Part shown: piece after piece, positions 1 to 12,254 of the stretch | How the letters are laid out: the number at the start of each line of letters is the position of its first letter | Position numbering within the stretch: the first letter of the stretch is position 1 | NCBI RefSeq assembly: GCF_019710475.1 | Contig: NZ_JAJFAX010000001.1 | Location: forward strand, 496,001-560,000 | From: Glycomyces sp. TRM65418 | GTDB taxonomy: Bacteria > Actinomycetota > Actinomycetes > Mycobacteriales > Micromonosporaceae | Length of the DNA stretch: 64,000 nucleotides | Reading direction: 5' to 3' | The notes under the pieces: generated by a model | What the model saw: only the letters and a program-made list of their open reading frames with translations | What the model was told of the DNA's origin: nothing | Databases searched by the model: none | Program-made: the position numbers and the translations under genes

Positions 1-765
<765 letters not shown>

Positions 766-769
<4 letters not shown>

Positions 770-1320
770 TTGGTGTTCTCCTTGGCAGTTTTCAAAGGCT
801 CGGGCTCAGTGGTGGCGGCGTGGTACGGGTCCGGCGCTTTTCCGGCCCAGTGCAGCATCTGCTCGGCTACCTCGCGGCCGGTGACGCCGTCGCGGGCGAT
901 CACGGCGATCGTGTCGTCCCCTGCGATGGTGCCGATGACGTCCGCGAGGCCCGATCGGTCGATCGCGCTGGCGAGGTACTGGGCCGCGCCCGGCGGGACC
1001 CGCAGGACGGCCATGTTGGCCGAGTGGTCGGCGCCGACGAGCAGTTCGCGCAGGAGGCGCTGGAGCCGGTCGGGGGCGGCCTCCGCGTCGCGAAGGGGCC
1101 GTTCGCCTTCGGCGAAGATCGAGTAGACCGCGCCGCCGCCGTCGGTGCCGCGGACCTTGACCGCGCCGAGTTCTTCGAGGTCGCGCGAGAGCGTGGCCTG
1201 GGTGGCCTCGATGCCGTCGGCGGCGAGGAGGTTCGCCAGTTCGGTCTGCGAGCGGATGGCGCGGGTGGAGATCAGCTCGACGATGCGGGCCTGCCGCGCC
1301 GCTTTGGTGGTCGGTTGGTT

Positions 1321-1323
<3 letters not shown>
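766..1323 (-). CDS. argR: Arginine repressor
   Basis: ArgR-family transcription factor of 185 residues that uses arginine as corepressor. The N-terminal winged helix ends in the recognition helix [10 protein letters not shown] (residues 41-50). The C-terminal oligomerisation and arginine-binding domain carries GTIAGDDT (131-138), whose Asp pair contacts arginine. Its stop overlaps the argG start. Two ARG boxes in front of argC, the first gene of the operon, are the expected targets, so this gene is probably autoregulated with its operon. The ribosome binding site (GGAGTGA) lies inside an intercistronic repeat. The C-terminal tail after residue 160 is Pro/Lys-rich and a little longer than usual. 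Confidence 0.96.
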
Positions 1324-4496
<3,173 letters not shown>

Positions 4497-4499
<3 letters not shown>

Positions 4500-4571
4500 C
4501 GGCGTTGACTCCGGTTCGGGGTGGACGAGCGAAGCGAGTCGGCTGGGCGGGGTGACGAGTGTGGGCTCATG
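4497..4571. repeat. Intercistronic repeat copy 2 (argJ-argB)
   Basis: Shorter copy of the element at 1321-1446. On the minus strand it again starts exactly at the upstream stop codon (TGAGCCCACAC), carries a GACTCGCTTCGCTCGTC palindrome and ends with CCGGAGTCAACGCCGATG at the downstream start. It lacks the extra 8-bp hairpin and about 50 bases of the first copy. Confidence 0.75.
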
Positions 4572-5721
4572 TCGAATATGCCGAATTCTCGTGGACGTAG
4601 TCGTGGGACAGGTCGTTGGTCCAGATCGTGGCCGAGGCCGCGCCGTTGTGGAGTTCGACGTCGATCGCCACGTCGCGGCCCGTGAGGTCGACGAGGTCGC
4701 GGCTCTCGCCCGCGGCGCCGGCCTTGCAGATCCACACGCCGTTCACGGCGACGTCGACCGCGTCGGCGTCGAAGGGGGCCTTGGAGACGCCGACGGCCGC
4801 GAGGATCCGGCCCCAGTTCGGGTCGGAGCCGAAGAGGGCGGTCTTGACGAGGTTGTCGCGGGCGACGCACCGGGCGACCTCCACGGCGTCGTCCTCGGTC
4901 GCCGCGCCGGAGACGGTGATCGCGACGTCCTTCGTGGAGCCCTCGGCGTCGCTCAGGAGCTGGCGCGCGAGGTCCTTGCACAGGTCGGTGAGGGCCGCGG
5001 TGAACTCGTCCGCGTCGGCCTCGACGCCGGAGGCGCCCGACGCGAGGAGGAGCACGGTGTCGTTGGTGGACATCGAGCCGTCGGAGTCGAGCCGGTCGAA
5101 CGAGTAGCGGCAGGCCGTGCCCAGCGCGGCGTCGGCGAGCGGTCCGTCGATCACGGCGTCGGTGGTGAGGACGACGAGCATCGTCGCGAGGCCGGGGGCG
5201 AGCATGCCCGCGCCCTTCGCGATCCCGCCGACGGTCCAGCCCGCCGGGCCGGTGATCGATGCGTGCTTGGCGACGGTGTCGGTGGTCATGATCGCGGTGG
5301 CGGCGGCCTCCCCGCCGTCGGCGGCGAGCGCGGCCGCGGCGGCCTCGACGCCGGGCAGGAGCTTGTCCATCGGCAGCTGCTCGCCGATGAGCCCGGTCGA
5401 GCAGACCGCGATCTCGACGGCGCCGCAGCCGAGGACCTCGGCGGTCTTCTCGGCGGTGGCGTGGGTGTTCTGGAAGCCCTCGGCGCCGGTGCAGGCGTTC
5501 GCGCCGCCGGAGTTGAGGATGACGGCCTTGACCTTGCCGTAGGTCAGGACCTGCTGCGACCACTTGACCGGGGCGGCCTTGACGCGGTTCCCGGTGAAGC
5601 GCCCGGCGGCCACCTGGAGCGGGCCCTCGTTGACGACGAGCGCCACGTCCGGCCTGCCGGAGGCCTTGAGCCCGGCGGTGACGCCGGAGGCCGTGAAGCC
5701 CTTGGGGGTCGTGACCGTCAC
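4567..5721 (-). CDS. argJ: Glutamate N-acetyltransferase / amino-acid N-acetyltransferase
   Basis: Bifunctional-type ornithine acetyltransferase (384 residues) that recycles the acetyl group from N-acetylornithine to glutamate. The precursor cuts itself before the nucleophilic threonine; here the junction reads LATML with Thr180 as the predicted nucleophile (the family usually has MATML). [12 protein letters not shown] (71-82) and the SDPNWGRI motif near the C-terminus are family hallmarks. The GTG at 5719-5721 is preferred over upstream in-frame starts because it overlaps the argC stop by four bases. It ends inside repeat copy 2. Confidence 0.95.
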   Translation of the reverse strand: MTVTTPKGFTASGVTAGLKASGRPDVALVVNEGPLQVAAGRFTGNRVKAAPVKWSQQVLTYGKVKAVILNSGGANACTGAEGFQNTHATAEKTAEVLGCGAVEIAVCSTGLIGEQLPMDKLLPGVEAAAAALAADGGEAAATAIMTTDTVAKHASITGPAGWTVGGIAKGAGMLAPGLATMLVVLTTDAVIDGPLADAALGTACRYSFDRLDSDGSMSTNDTVLLLASGASGVEADADEFTAALTDLCKDLARQLLSDAEGSTKDVAITVSGAATEDDAVEVARCVARDNLVKTALFGSDPNWGRILAAVGVSKAPFDADAVDVAVNGVWICKAGAAGESRDLVDLTGRDVAIDVELHNGAASATIWTNDLSHDYVHENSAYST

Positions 5722-6731
5722 GGCGCCACTCCGTTCACGGTGAGGCCCGCGGCCTCGGGGAGGCCGAGCATGAGGTTCGCGCACTGCACGACCTGCGCGG
5801 CCGCGCCCTTGCCGAGGTTGTCGATCGCCGCGGTGACGATGATCCGGCCCGAGTCCTTGTCGACCGCGCCCTGGAGCTGGACGGCGTTGGTGCCGTAGGT
5901 CGCGGCGGTCGAGGGCCACTGGCCTTCCCGCAGGACGTGCACGAAGTGCTCGCCGTCGTAGGCCTTGGCCAGCGCGGCCCGCACGTCGCCCGCGTCGAGC
6001 TCGGCGGTCGCCTTGGCCGTCACGGTGGCGATGATGCCGCGCGGCATCGGGGCCAGCAGCGGGGTCATCGAGAGGGAGGCCGCGCCGGAGGCCTGCTTGA
6101 TCTCGGGGACGTGCTGGTGCGCGCCCACCTTGTACGGGCTCATGGAGCCCATGACCTCGCTGGCGAGGAGCTGCTTCTTGGGGGCGTTCCCGGCCCCGGA
6201 GGTGCCGGAGGCGGCGACGACCACGACGTCCTCGGCCGCGGCGATCCCCGCGTCCAGGAGGGGCCGCAGCGCGAGGATCGTGGCGACGGCGTAGCAGCCG
6301 GTCGCGGCGACCCGGGTCGCGGCGGCGATCCGCTCGCGCTGGCCGGGCAGTTCGGGCAGGCCGTAGGTCCAGGTTCCGGCGTGGGGGCCGGGGTAGTAGG
6401 CCTCCCAGGCGGCGGCGTCTTCGAGTCGGTGGTCCGCGCCGAGGTCGACGATCTTCTGGTCGGCCGGGAGCTGGGCGGCGAGCGCGGCCGACTGGCCGTG
6501 CGGGAGGGTCATGATCACCAGGTCGGCCTCGGCGAAGGCCTCCGGGGTGGTCGGGGTGAAGCGTCGGTCGCCGTACGCGGTGAGGTGGGGGTGGACCGCG
6601 GTGATGAACTCACCGGCGTTGCTGTGCGCGCCCGCGGCGACGACGTCGAGCTGCGGGTGGTCGGCGAGCAGCCGCAGCACCTCGCCCCCCGCGTAGCCGC
6701 TGGCGCCGGCCACGGCGACCTGGTACGTCAC
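5718..6731 (-). CDS. argC: N-acetyl-gamma-glutamyl-phosphate reductase
   Basis: NADPH-dependent reductase of 337 residues, first gene of the arginine operon. The dinucleotide loop GASGYAGG is at 9-16 and the catalytic cysteine is Cys146 in ATGCYA. The start is GTG (6729-6731) with GGAGG six bases upstream. The promoter region immediately upstream has two ARG boxes. The stop is coupled to argJ. Confidence 0.97.
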   Translation of the reverse strand: MTYQVAVAGASGYAGGEVLRLLADHPQLDVVAAGAHSNAGEFITAVHPHLTAYGDRRFTPTTPEAFAEADLVIMTLPHGQSAALAAQLPADQKIVDLGADHRLEDAAAWEAYYPGPHAGTWTYGLPELPGQRERIAAATRVAATGCYAVATILALRPLLDAGIAAAEDVVVVAASGTSGAGNAPKKQLLASEVMGSMSPYKVGAHQHVPEIKQASGAASLSMTPLLAPMPRGIIATVTAKATAELDAGDVRAALAKAYDGEHFVHVLREGQWPSTAATYGTNAVQLQGAVDKDSGRIIVTAAIDNLGKGAAAQVVQCANLMLGLPEAAGLTVNGVAP

Positions 6732-6745
6732 TGGAAACCTCCGTC

Positions 6746-6781
6746 TTGAATGACTATGCAGAGAACTGTATCAGCATTCAA
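6746..6781 (-). promoter_or_regulatory. arg operon promoter with two ARG boxes
   Basis: Two inverted 14-mers of the form TGAATNNNNATNCA lie at 6747-6760 (plus strand) and 6767-6780 (minus strand), with centres 20 bp apart, the two-turn spacing known for ArgR operators. A minus-strand promoter is embedded in them: TTGAAT (6776-6781), 17-bp spacer, CATAGT (6753-6758), pointing at argC. ArgR bound here would cover both hexamers. The sites are read directly; regulation by the argR product is inference from the family. Confidence 0.85.
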
Positions 6782-6819
6782 GTCGGACGGGAACGCCTGT
6801 TCCGGTGTGTGGGACGTGA

Positions 6820-7461
6820 CTATCGCCCCTGTTCACGGGCGAAGATGGCGGCCTGGACGCGGCTGGTGAGGCCGAGTTTCGCGAGCACGCGGGTGACGTG
6901 GGATTTGACCGTGGCCTCGGCCATCCCGAGTTCGGCGGCGATCTCGGCGTTCGACATCCCCTCGCCGATGAGCGCGAGGACCTCGGTCTCGCGCGGGGTC
7001 AGGCTCGCCAGTCCGGCGTGGTCGACCGCGATCGGGGCGTAGGCGGGGCGCGAGCGCGCGAACTCGGCGATGAGGCCGCGCGTGACCGCCGGGGAGATGA
7101 GGCCGTCGCCGCGCGCGATCGTGCGCACGGCCTCGACGAGCGTCTCGGCGTCGGCGTCCTTGAGCAGGAAGCCGCTCGCACCCGCGCGCAGGGCGTCGAA
7201 GACGTTCGCGTCCTCGCCGTAACTGGTGAGGACGAGGACGTCGGCGGCGCCGCGCAGCTCGGCGGCGGCCGCGATGCCGTCCTTGCGGGGCATGCGCACG
7301 TCCATGACGACCACGTCCGGGGACAGTGCCCTCGCGAGGTCGACCGCCTCCACGCCGTCCGCGGCCTCCCCGACCACCTCGATGTCGTCCGCGCTGTCGA
7401 GCAGCATGCGCAGGCCCGCGCGCACCGCGGCGTGGTCGTCGGCGAGCAGGACGGAAATCAT
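6820..7461 (-). CDS. NarL/FixJ-family response regulator
   Basis: 213 residues: a receiver domain (about 1-118) with acidic pocket Asp8/Asp9, phosphoacceptor Asp54 in VVMDVRMP and conserved Lys near 104, then a LuxR-type helix-turn-helix (about 148-208, LTPRETEVLALIGEGMSNAEIA). It is paired with the histidine kinase just upstream on the same strand, so they form a two-component system of unknown stimulus. Its ribosome binding site is within a copy of the intercistronic repeat. The gene ends about 40 bp before the argC promoter. Confidence 0.93.
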   Translation of the reverse strand: MISVLLADDHAAVRAGLRMLLDSADDIEVVGEAADGVEAVDLARALSPDVVVMDVRMPRKDGIAAAAELRGAADVLVLTSYGEDANVFDALRAGASGFLLKDADAETLVEAVRTIARGDGLISPAVTRGLIAEFARSRPAYAPIAVDHAGLASLTPRETEVLALIGEGMSNAEIAAELGMAEATVKSHVTRVLAKLGLTSRVQAAIFAREQGR

Positions 7462-7512
7462 CGGTGTTCACTCCGTTTCGGGGAAGGCGAGCGCGCGGCG
7501 ACGGGACCGTCA
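7459..7512. repeat. Intercistronic repeat copy 3 (partial)
   Basis: Between the kinase stop and the regulator start. The end that carries the ribosome binding site matches copy 1 (minus strand ...CCCCGAAACGGAGTGAACACCGATG in short pieces), followed by the GGCGAGCGC half of the palindrome. The other end diverges, so this is a shortened or eroded copy. Confidence 0.6.
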
Positions 7513-8748
7513 ACGCGGGATCAGGTTCGGGAAGCGGCGGGCGGGAGGCTCGGCCGGCGGCGCGAGGTCGTCGGGACCGCCCGTCGGGATCTCCGCGTGG
7601 ACGCGCCACCGGCGGCCCTCGGGTCCGGCCCGCACCTTGCCGCCCAGGAGGCGGACCCGCTCGGTCATGCCGACCAGTCCCGCTCCCCCGCTCGGCACGA
7701 GGTCGGTTCCCGGGCGCACCGCGTTCGCGACCTCGACGGTGACCCGGTCGTCCCCGTAGCGGATCGCGACGGCGGCGTCCGAACCGTATTTGAGCACGTT
7801 CGTCAGCGCCTCCTGGACGACCCGGTAGGCGGTGAGCTCGACCTCGCCCGGCAGGGCCCGCACCGGTCCCTCGGTCGTGAAGTCCACTTTGAGGCCGACC
7901 GCCCGCATGCGCTCGACCAGCTCGGGCACCTGGTCGAGCCGGAACGACGCCAGCTCCTCGCCCTCCCCCGTCCCGTTCTCCGCGGCGCGCAGGAGGCCGA
8001 TGATGCGCCGCAGCTCGGCCAGGCCCTCGACGCTGGAGGAGCGGATCGCCGCGACCGAGGTCCGCATCGTCTCGGCGTCGAGGTCCTTGCGGGCCTGGAG
8101 GGCCGTGGACTGGAGGGCGATCGCCGACAGGTAGTTGGCGACGGTGTCGTGCAGCTCGCGCGCCATCAGGGTGCGCTCGCGCAGCACGGCCTCGCGGCGG
8201 CGCACGTCCGCCAGCCGCGCGGTCTGCTCGGCCCGCTCGGCCTCCAGCATCGCCCGCTCGTGGGCTTGGCGCACGATGACGCCCGTGAACACCGGCGAGG
8301 CCGTGACCAGCGCGGCGATCGCCAGCGAGCTGATCACCGAGGCGGCCCTGCCGTCCGTGACCGCGACGTAGACGCCCACCGCGAGCACGACCGCCACCAC
8401 CGCGGGCATCATGATCGCGAGCCCGCGCCGGGAGCCGTAGCGGGCGTACGAGTACAGGTTGTCGGTGAAGACGAACACGACCGCCAGCGAGAACCCGATC
8501 GCGAACTCCGTGCCGAAGCCGAGGACGCCCAGCGCGAGCGTGACGCCGGGCCGGGCGCGCCGCAGCACGACGCCGGTGCAGACCAGGAGCAGCGGCACGT
8601 ACCGCACCCGGTCGGGCACCTCGATGCCGAACCGCTCGTAACTGCCGAGCGCGAGCAGCGACGCCCCCGCGAAGAACAGGAGGACGGCGGCGATCACATC
8701 ACCGCGATGGACGCGGCTGAGGAGGCTGGACGGGCGCGGCGGGCTCAT
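7510..8748 (-). CDS. Membrane sensor histidine kinase (HisKA_3 type)
   Basis: 412 residues. About five or six hydrophobic segments fill residues 18-160 without a large extracellular domain, so a membrane or intramembrane signal is likely. The dimerisation/phosphoacceptor box is ARELHDTVANYLSAI with His200, and a HATPase_c domain follows (ALTNVLKYG N-box; GAGLVGM G-box). This architecture is the usual partner of NarL-type regulators such as the one 48 bp downstream. The C-terminal tail is Pro-rich. Confidence 0.92.
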   Translation of the reverse strand: MSPPRPSSLLSRVHRGDVIAAVLLFFAGASLLALGSYERFGIEVPDRVRYVPLLLVCTGVVLRRARPGVTLALGVLGFGTEFAIGFSLAVVFVFTDNLYSYARYGSRRGLAIMMPAVVAVVLAVGVYVAVTDGRAASVISSLAIAALVTASPVFTGVIVRQAHERAMLEAERAEQTARLADVRRREAVLRERTLMARELHDTVANYLSAIALQSTALQARKDLDAETMRTSVAAIRSSSVEGLAELRRIIGLLRAAENGTGEGEELASFRLDQVPELVERMRAVGLKVDFTTEGPVRALPGEVELTAYRVVQEALTNVLKYGSDAAVAIRYGDDRVTVEVANAVRPGTDLVPSGGAGLVGMTERVRLLGGKVRAGPEGRRWRVHAEIPTGGPDDLAPPAEPPARRFPNLIPR

Positions 8749-8903
8749 GTTCCCATCCCATCATGCCCGGCGCGGTGCGGCCTCGGTCTGGATGCCTAAC
8801 CACGCCTCCGACTTTGGTCGGACCCGCCGCGTTCGGGTCGGCCGCGTCGGCCCTGCGGGGCCGGGCCCTCCGGCCGCGGCGGTCGCCGCGGTGACCGCCT
8901 ACG

Positions 8904-9323
8904 TCAGAATCCGGCCGCCAGGCCGATGATCCAGGACGGGTCGTCGGGGGGGTAGGACGTCGGCCAGTCCTCGATCTCGTTGACGGCGGCCCCGATCATC
9001 GCGACGGCGAAGACGTAGTACGCGATCCAGAAGAGGGTCGCCGCGACCCCGATCCACCCGAGGACGATCCCGGCGGTGGCCATGCCGTCGCCGCCGTCGC
9101 CGGACTCCCGGATCTGGCGCTTGGCGACCATGCCGAAGATGATGCCGAGGACTCCCACGATCGAGCACACGCCGACGATGCCGCAGACCATCGCGGCGAT
9201 CGCCATCCCGTTCGTGGGGCGCGGCGGCGGGAACCGGTACGGCGCGTATCCGTACGGCGGGTACGGCACGTAGGGCGGCGGGGCCTGGTACGGCTGGTAC
9301 GGATTGGGGTCGGGCGTGGACAT
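8904..9323 (-). CDS. DUF4190-type small membrane protein
   Basis: 139 residues. The first 35 are Pro/Tyr-rich and cytoplasmic-looking (repeats such as YQPYQAPPPYVPY), followed by two hydrophobic segments (about 38-65 and 83-115) separated by a polar KRQIRESG linker. This is the DUF4190 pattern widespread in actinobacteria; function unknown. A second DUF4190 protein lies two genes away, with a PAP2 phosphatase between them. The intergenic stretch before it (8749-8903) has only a 6-bp hairpin around 8807-8822. Confidence 0.75.
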   Translation of the reverse strand: MSTPDPNPYQPYQAPPPYVPYPPYGYAPYRFPPPRPTNGMAIAAMVCGIVGVCSIVGVLGIIFGMVAKRQIRESGDGGDGMATAGIVLGWIGVAATLFWIAYYVFAVAMIGAAVNEIEDWPTSYPPDDPSWIIGLAAGF

Positions 9324-9376
9324 GGGGCACCTCTCGAACGAACCGGGCTCGCCCCCTCAGCTTAGGGGCGCCGCGC

Positions 9377-10072
9377 TCATGCGCGGTGTCCCGCAGCGGT
9401 CCGCGCGTGCTCGGCCGCCGCTCGCGCGGCCCGCTCGCGGTCGAGCAGGGGCGTCATCGCCCACCAGGTGAGCGCGGCCACGGCCCAGCCGAGGGCGGCG
9501 CCGGCGATCGTGTCGGTCAGCCAGTGCGCGTGCTGCCAGTTCCTGGCGAGCATCATCGCGATCGTCAGCACCGCGCCGATCGGCCACCAGAACTTCAGGT
9601 GCCGGGCCGGGATCGCCACGGCGGCGATCACCACCACGAACGCGGCCATGCGCGCCGCATGGCCCGAGGGGAAGGCCAGCGAGGCGGTCTCGACCATGAT
9701 GTCCGCCGGGCGCGGGCGGGCGGAGAGGGTCTTGAGCAGGTCGACCACGAGCGCGGTCACCGCGACGGCGGCGCAGGCGAAGACCGCCGAGCGCCAGCGC
9801 CGCATCAGCAGCAGCGCGACGGCCGCGGCCGCCAGCACGAGCAGGCCGGACTGGGCGCCGACGTGGTAGAACAGCTCGGCCGCCTGCCACGCCGGTCCCT
9901 CGGCGGGGCCGCCGACGAGGCCGTTCCACCAGTCGTCGACGTCTTGCCACGGCGGGGCGTCCGGGTCGGCGCGGATCCAGAGGGCGTCGCCGAGCACGCC
10001 CAGCGGGATCGCGATCGCCAGGATCAGCGCGAGCCTGGACTTCGGAAAGCCGTTGGGCGTCATGGGCGGCAT
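9377..10072 (-). CDS. PAP2-superfamily phosphatase
   Basis: 231 residues, about six membrane segments. The three PAP2 motifs are visible: KTLSARP (Lys114 to Pro120), PSGH (135-138) and R177-N5-H183-N3-D187 (ARNWQHAHWLTD). Enzymes of this family remove phosphate from lipid phosphates such as undecaprenyl pyrophosphate or phosphatidic acid on the outer membrane face; the substrate here cannot be read from sequence. No overlap with its neighbours. Confidence 0.88.
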   Translation of the reverse strand: MPPMTPNGFPKSRLALILAIAIPLGVLGDALWIRADPDAPPWQDVDDWWNGLVGGPAEGPAWQAAELFYHVGAQSGLLVLAAAAVALLLMRRWRSAVFACAAVAVTALVVDLLKTLSARPRPADIMVETASLAFPSGHAARMAAFVVVIAAVAIPARHLKFWWPIGAVLTIAMMLARNWQHAHWLTDTIAGAALGWAVAALTWWAMTPLLDRERAARAAAEHARTAAGHRA

Positions 10073-10114
10073 CGTATCGGAGGCGCCGATCCGGGCCGCG
10101 GGCCGTCAGCGCGC

Positions 10115-10492
10115 CTAGTAGGTCGTCGAGTAGGAGCTGGCGGCCGAAGTGACCGCGACGATGACGACGACGAAGTAGAGGATCCAGAAGATGGTGAAGG
10201 CGATCCCGATCCAACCGAGGACGACCCCGGCCTTGGCGAGCGGGCGGCCGATGCCCATCCCCATCTCGATCTGCCGCTGCGCGCTCTTGCCGAGGACCAG
10301 CGGGATGACGCCGAGCGGGGTGGTGCAGAACAGGACGCCGCAGACGAGGGCGGCGACGGCCTTGCCGTTGATCTCGACGCCGGCCTGCTGCGGCGCGTAC
10401 TGCTGGGCCATCGGCATCCCGGGCGGGGGCGGCATGCCCGGAGGCGGCGGAGCGGAGGGCTGCGATTGCTGTCCGTAAGGGTCGTAGGTCAT
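10115..10492 (-). CDS. DUF4190-type small membrane protein
   Basis: 125 residues from the ATG at 10490-10492, preferred because AGGA precedes it; an upstream in-frame ATG would add 16 residues without a Shine-Dalgarno. A Gln/Pro-rich N-terminus (to about 45) precedes two membrane segments separated by the SAQRQIEMGMG linker. It resembles the protein at 8904-9323 in layout and in the GxVLGWIG motif of the second segment, so the two are probably paralogues. Confidence 0.72.
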   Translation of the reverse strand: MTYDPYGQQSQPSAPPPPGMPPPPGMPMAQQYAPQQAGVEINGKAVAALVCGVLFCTTPLGVIPLVLGKSAQRQIEMGMGIGRPLAKAGVVLGWIGIAFTIFWILYFVVVIVAVTSAASSYSTTY

Positions 10493-10546
10493 GGCGGATC
10501 CTCGGGCTCGATGGGGCGCTGATGTGAAGCACCGTAGCACCGTGTC

Positions 10547-12124
10547 TCAACAGAAGGGCCAGTCGCAGTCCTCGGTCGTCGGGACCTCCGTCGACGGCGG
10601 TTCGGAGCTGGGCTCCGGCTCGGGTTCCTCAGTGGTCGGATCGGGCTCCGGCGCTTCGCTGGTCTCGGGCGCCGAGGGCGACTCCGACTCGGTCGGGGAC
10701 GGGGACTCGCCGGCGCCGCAGGCGTCCTCGTCGGGGTTGGCCCGGCAGTACTCGCTGCCGGGGTCGATCCGGCCGTCGTCGTCGGCGATGCCGTCGGTGA
10801 GGTCCTCGCCCGCCCCCGAGGCGCCCGGCAGCTGCTCCGGCTCGTAGTCGTGCACCTCGATGGCGGTGTCGATGAGGTTGCGCCACAAAGGCAGGCCACC
10901 GTCGCCGGCCGCCGCGCCGTCGGCCCACGCGGCGACGCTCAGCTGCGGGATGGCGCCGACGAACCAGGACTGGGTGGTCGTGCCGTGGTAGTCGGCGGCG
11001 ACGCCGAAGTAGTCGCGGTCCTCGATGGCCTCGCTCGCGCCGAGGCCGAGGAACTGGAGGTCCTGCGCGGTGGTCTCGGCGAGGGCCCGGTCGGTGCGGA
11101 CGCCCTCGCCGGGCTCGACCGTCGCGTCGTCGGTGTCGATGACGCGGTCGATGAAGTGGGTCTCGGCGTGGACGCCGCCCGAGGCGATCGTCGCGTAGAC
11201 GCTCGCCATGTCGACGACGCTCACGGGGTAGACGCCGAGGTCGGCGGCCTCGAGACCGTCGTACTCCCCTGCCGCGAGGTCGCGGACGGCGCCTTCCGCG
11301 TCGGTGACGGCGGTGAGCCCCATGCCTTTGCCGGTGTCGAGGACCGCCTCGACGCCGTACTGCTCGGCGACGGCGTCCATGGCGGCGGCGTGGGAGTCCT
11401 GCACGGCCGCGGCGAGGGTGACGTCGGCGTCGTCGCCGCGCCACCAGGACTCGATGGAGGCGCCCGCTTCGAGCGCGGTCGCGGCGGTGACCATGTCGAA
11501 CACCGACAACGGCGGATGCGGTGCGGCCGGGCCGATCTGGTCGACGCCCGTGGCGCCCTCCGCGCCGTAGTAGCACCGGACCGCGCCGGTGCCGGGTTCG
11601 ACGGCGACGACCCCGGCCTCCCCGGGGGTCGCCTCGGCGGCCTCCTGGAGCGCCTTGTCGAGGGTGAGGACGACGCGGAAGCCGTCGGGGCGGGCGGCCG
11701 CGTCGTAGAGCTGCTCGGGGGTGAGCCCGTAGCGCGCTTCGAGTTCGGCGTCGATCTGCTCGGCCAGGGCGGGGTGCCGCTCGGCGAAGTCCGCGGGCAG
11801 CGACTGCCCGCCCGCGTAGAGGAACGCCGCCTGCGCTTCGCCGCCCGCGCCGGAGGCGTCGTCGGGGAGGTCGCCGAGCACGATCGCGACGCCGAGGACG
11901 ACCACGAGGCTCACCGCTCCCGCCACGGCCAGGTGCAGCTTGGTGAACGCCACGTCGCCGATCTTGCCGGGCAGGGTGATGCCGAGGGGGAGGGCCGGGG
12001 CCGCACGGCGCTTGCCGCTGTAGCCCGGGGTGCGGGCGCCGGCCCGGCGATGGCCGGACGGGTCGCCGTGCGAGCCGGTCCGCCTCCGCCGCCTGCCGAC
12101 GCGAGAGGGGTTCCCGTTGTTCAC
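10547..12124 (-). CDS. Transpeptidase-like PBP homologue with all catalytic motifs lost
   Basis: 525 residues: basic cytoplasmic N-terminus, one membrane segment (about 63-85), the short linker and transpeptidase domain of class A penicillin-binding proteins (FRVVLTLDKALQEAAEA at 149-165; EPGTGAVRCYYG at 176-187; PVSVVDMASVYATIASGGV at 300-318), and an acidic Pro/Ser/Glu-rich tail. There is no glycosyltransferase domain. The three active-site motifs are replaced: SxxK is SVFD (207-210), SxN is SHA (244-246) and KTGT is YHGT (379-382). The reading frame is intact and codon use is normal, so it looks like a maintained non-catalytic cell-wall protein rather than a pseudogene. The start is GTG at 12122-12124. 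Confidence 0.8.
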   Translation of the reverse strand: MNNGNPSRVGRRRRRTGSHGDPSGHRRAGARTPGYSGKRRAAPALPLGITLPGKIGDVAFTKLHLAVAGAVSLVVVLGVAIVLGDLPDDASGAGGEAQAAFLYAGGQSLPADFAERHPALAEQIDAELEARYGLTPEQLYDAAARPDGFRVVLTLDKALQEAAEATPGEAGVVAVEPGTGAVRCYYGAEGATGVDQIGPAAPHPPLSVFDMVTAATALEAGASIESWWRGDDADVTLAAAVQDSHAAAMDAVAEQYGVEAVLDTGKGMGLTAVTDAEGAVRDLAAGEYDGLEAADLGVYPVSVVDMASVYATIASGGVHAETHFIDRVIDTDDATVEPGEGVRTDRALAETTAQDLQFLGLGASEAIEDRDYFGVAADYHGTTTQSWFVGAIPQLSVAAWADGAAAGDGGLPLWRNLIDTAIEVHDYEPEQLPGASGAGEDLTDGIADDDGRIDPGSEYCRANPDEDACGAGESPSPTESESPSAPETSEAPEPDPTTEEPEPEPSSEPPSTEVPTTEDCDWPFC

Positions 12125-12209
12125 ACACGTACCTTAAAAGGCGCGGACCATACGGTAAGCCGCGGCTCCGGGCCTACGCCGCGTAACCGTGTGACACGGA
12201 CATGCGGAA

Positions 12210-12245
12210 CGGGGCGCGGCATCGCCTTCGCGATGCCGCGCCCCG
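12210..12245 (-). terminator. Strong hairpin after pheT
   Basis: Perfect 16-bp GC-rich stem with a 4-base loop lying 10 bp beyond the pheT stop, reading in the direction of pheST. There is no U-tract, which is common for actinobacterial terminators. Confidence 0.75.
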
Positions 12246-12254
12246 ACGGCGGTT

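Noticed and set aside
6898-8799. 633-residue plus-strand frame
   Set aside because: Antisense to the kinase and regulator, composed of Arg/Asp/Gly/His-rich low-complexity sequence without domains.
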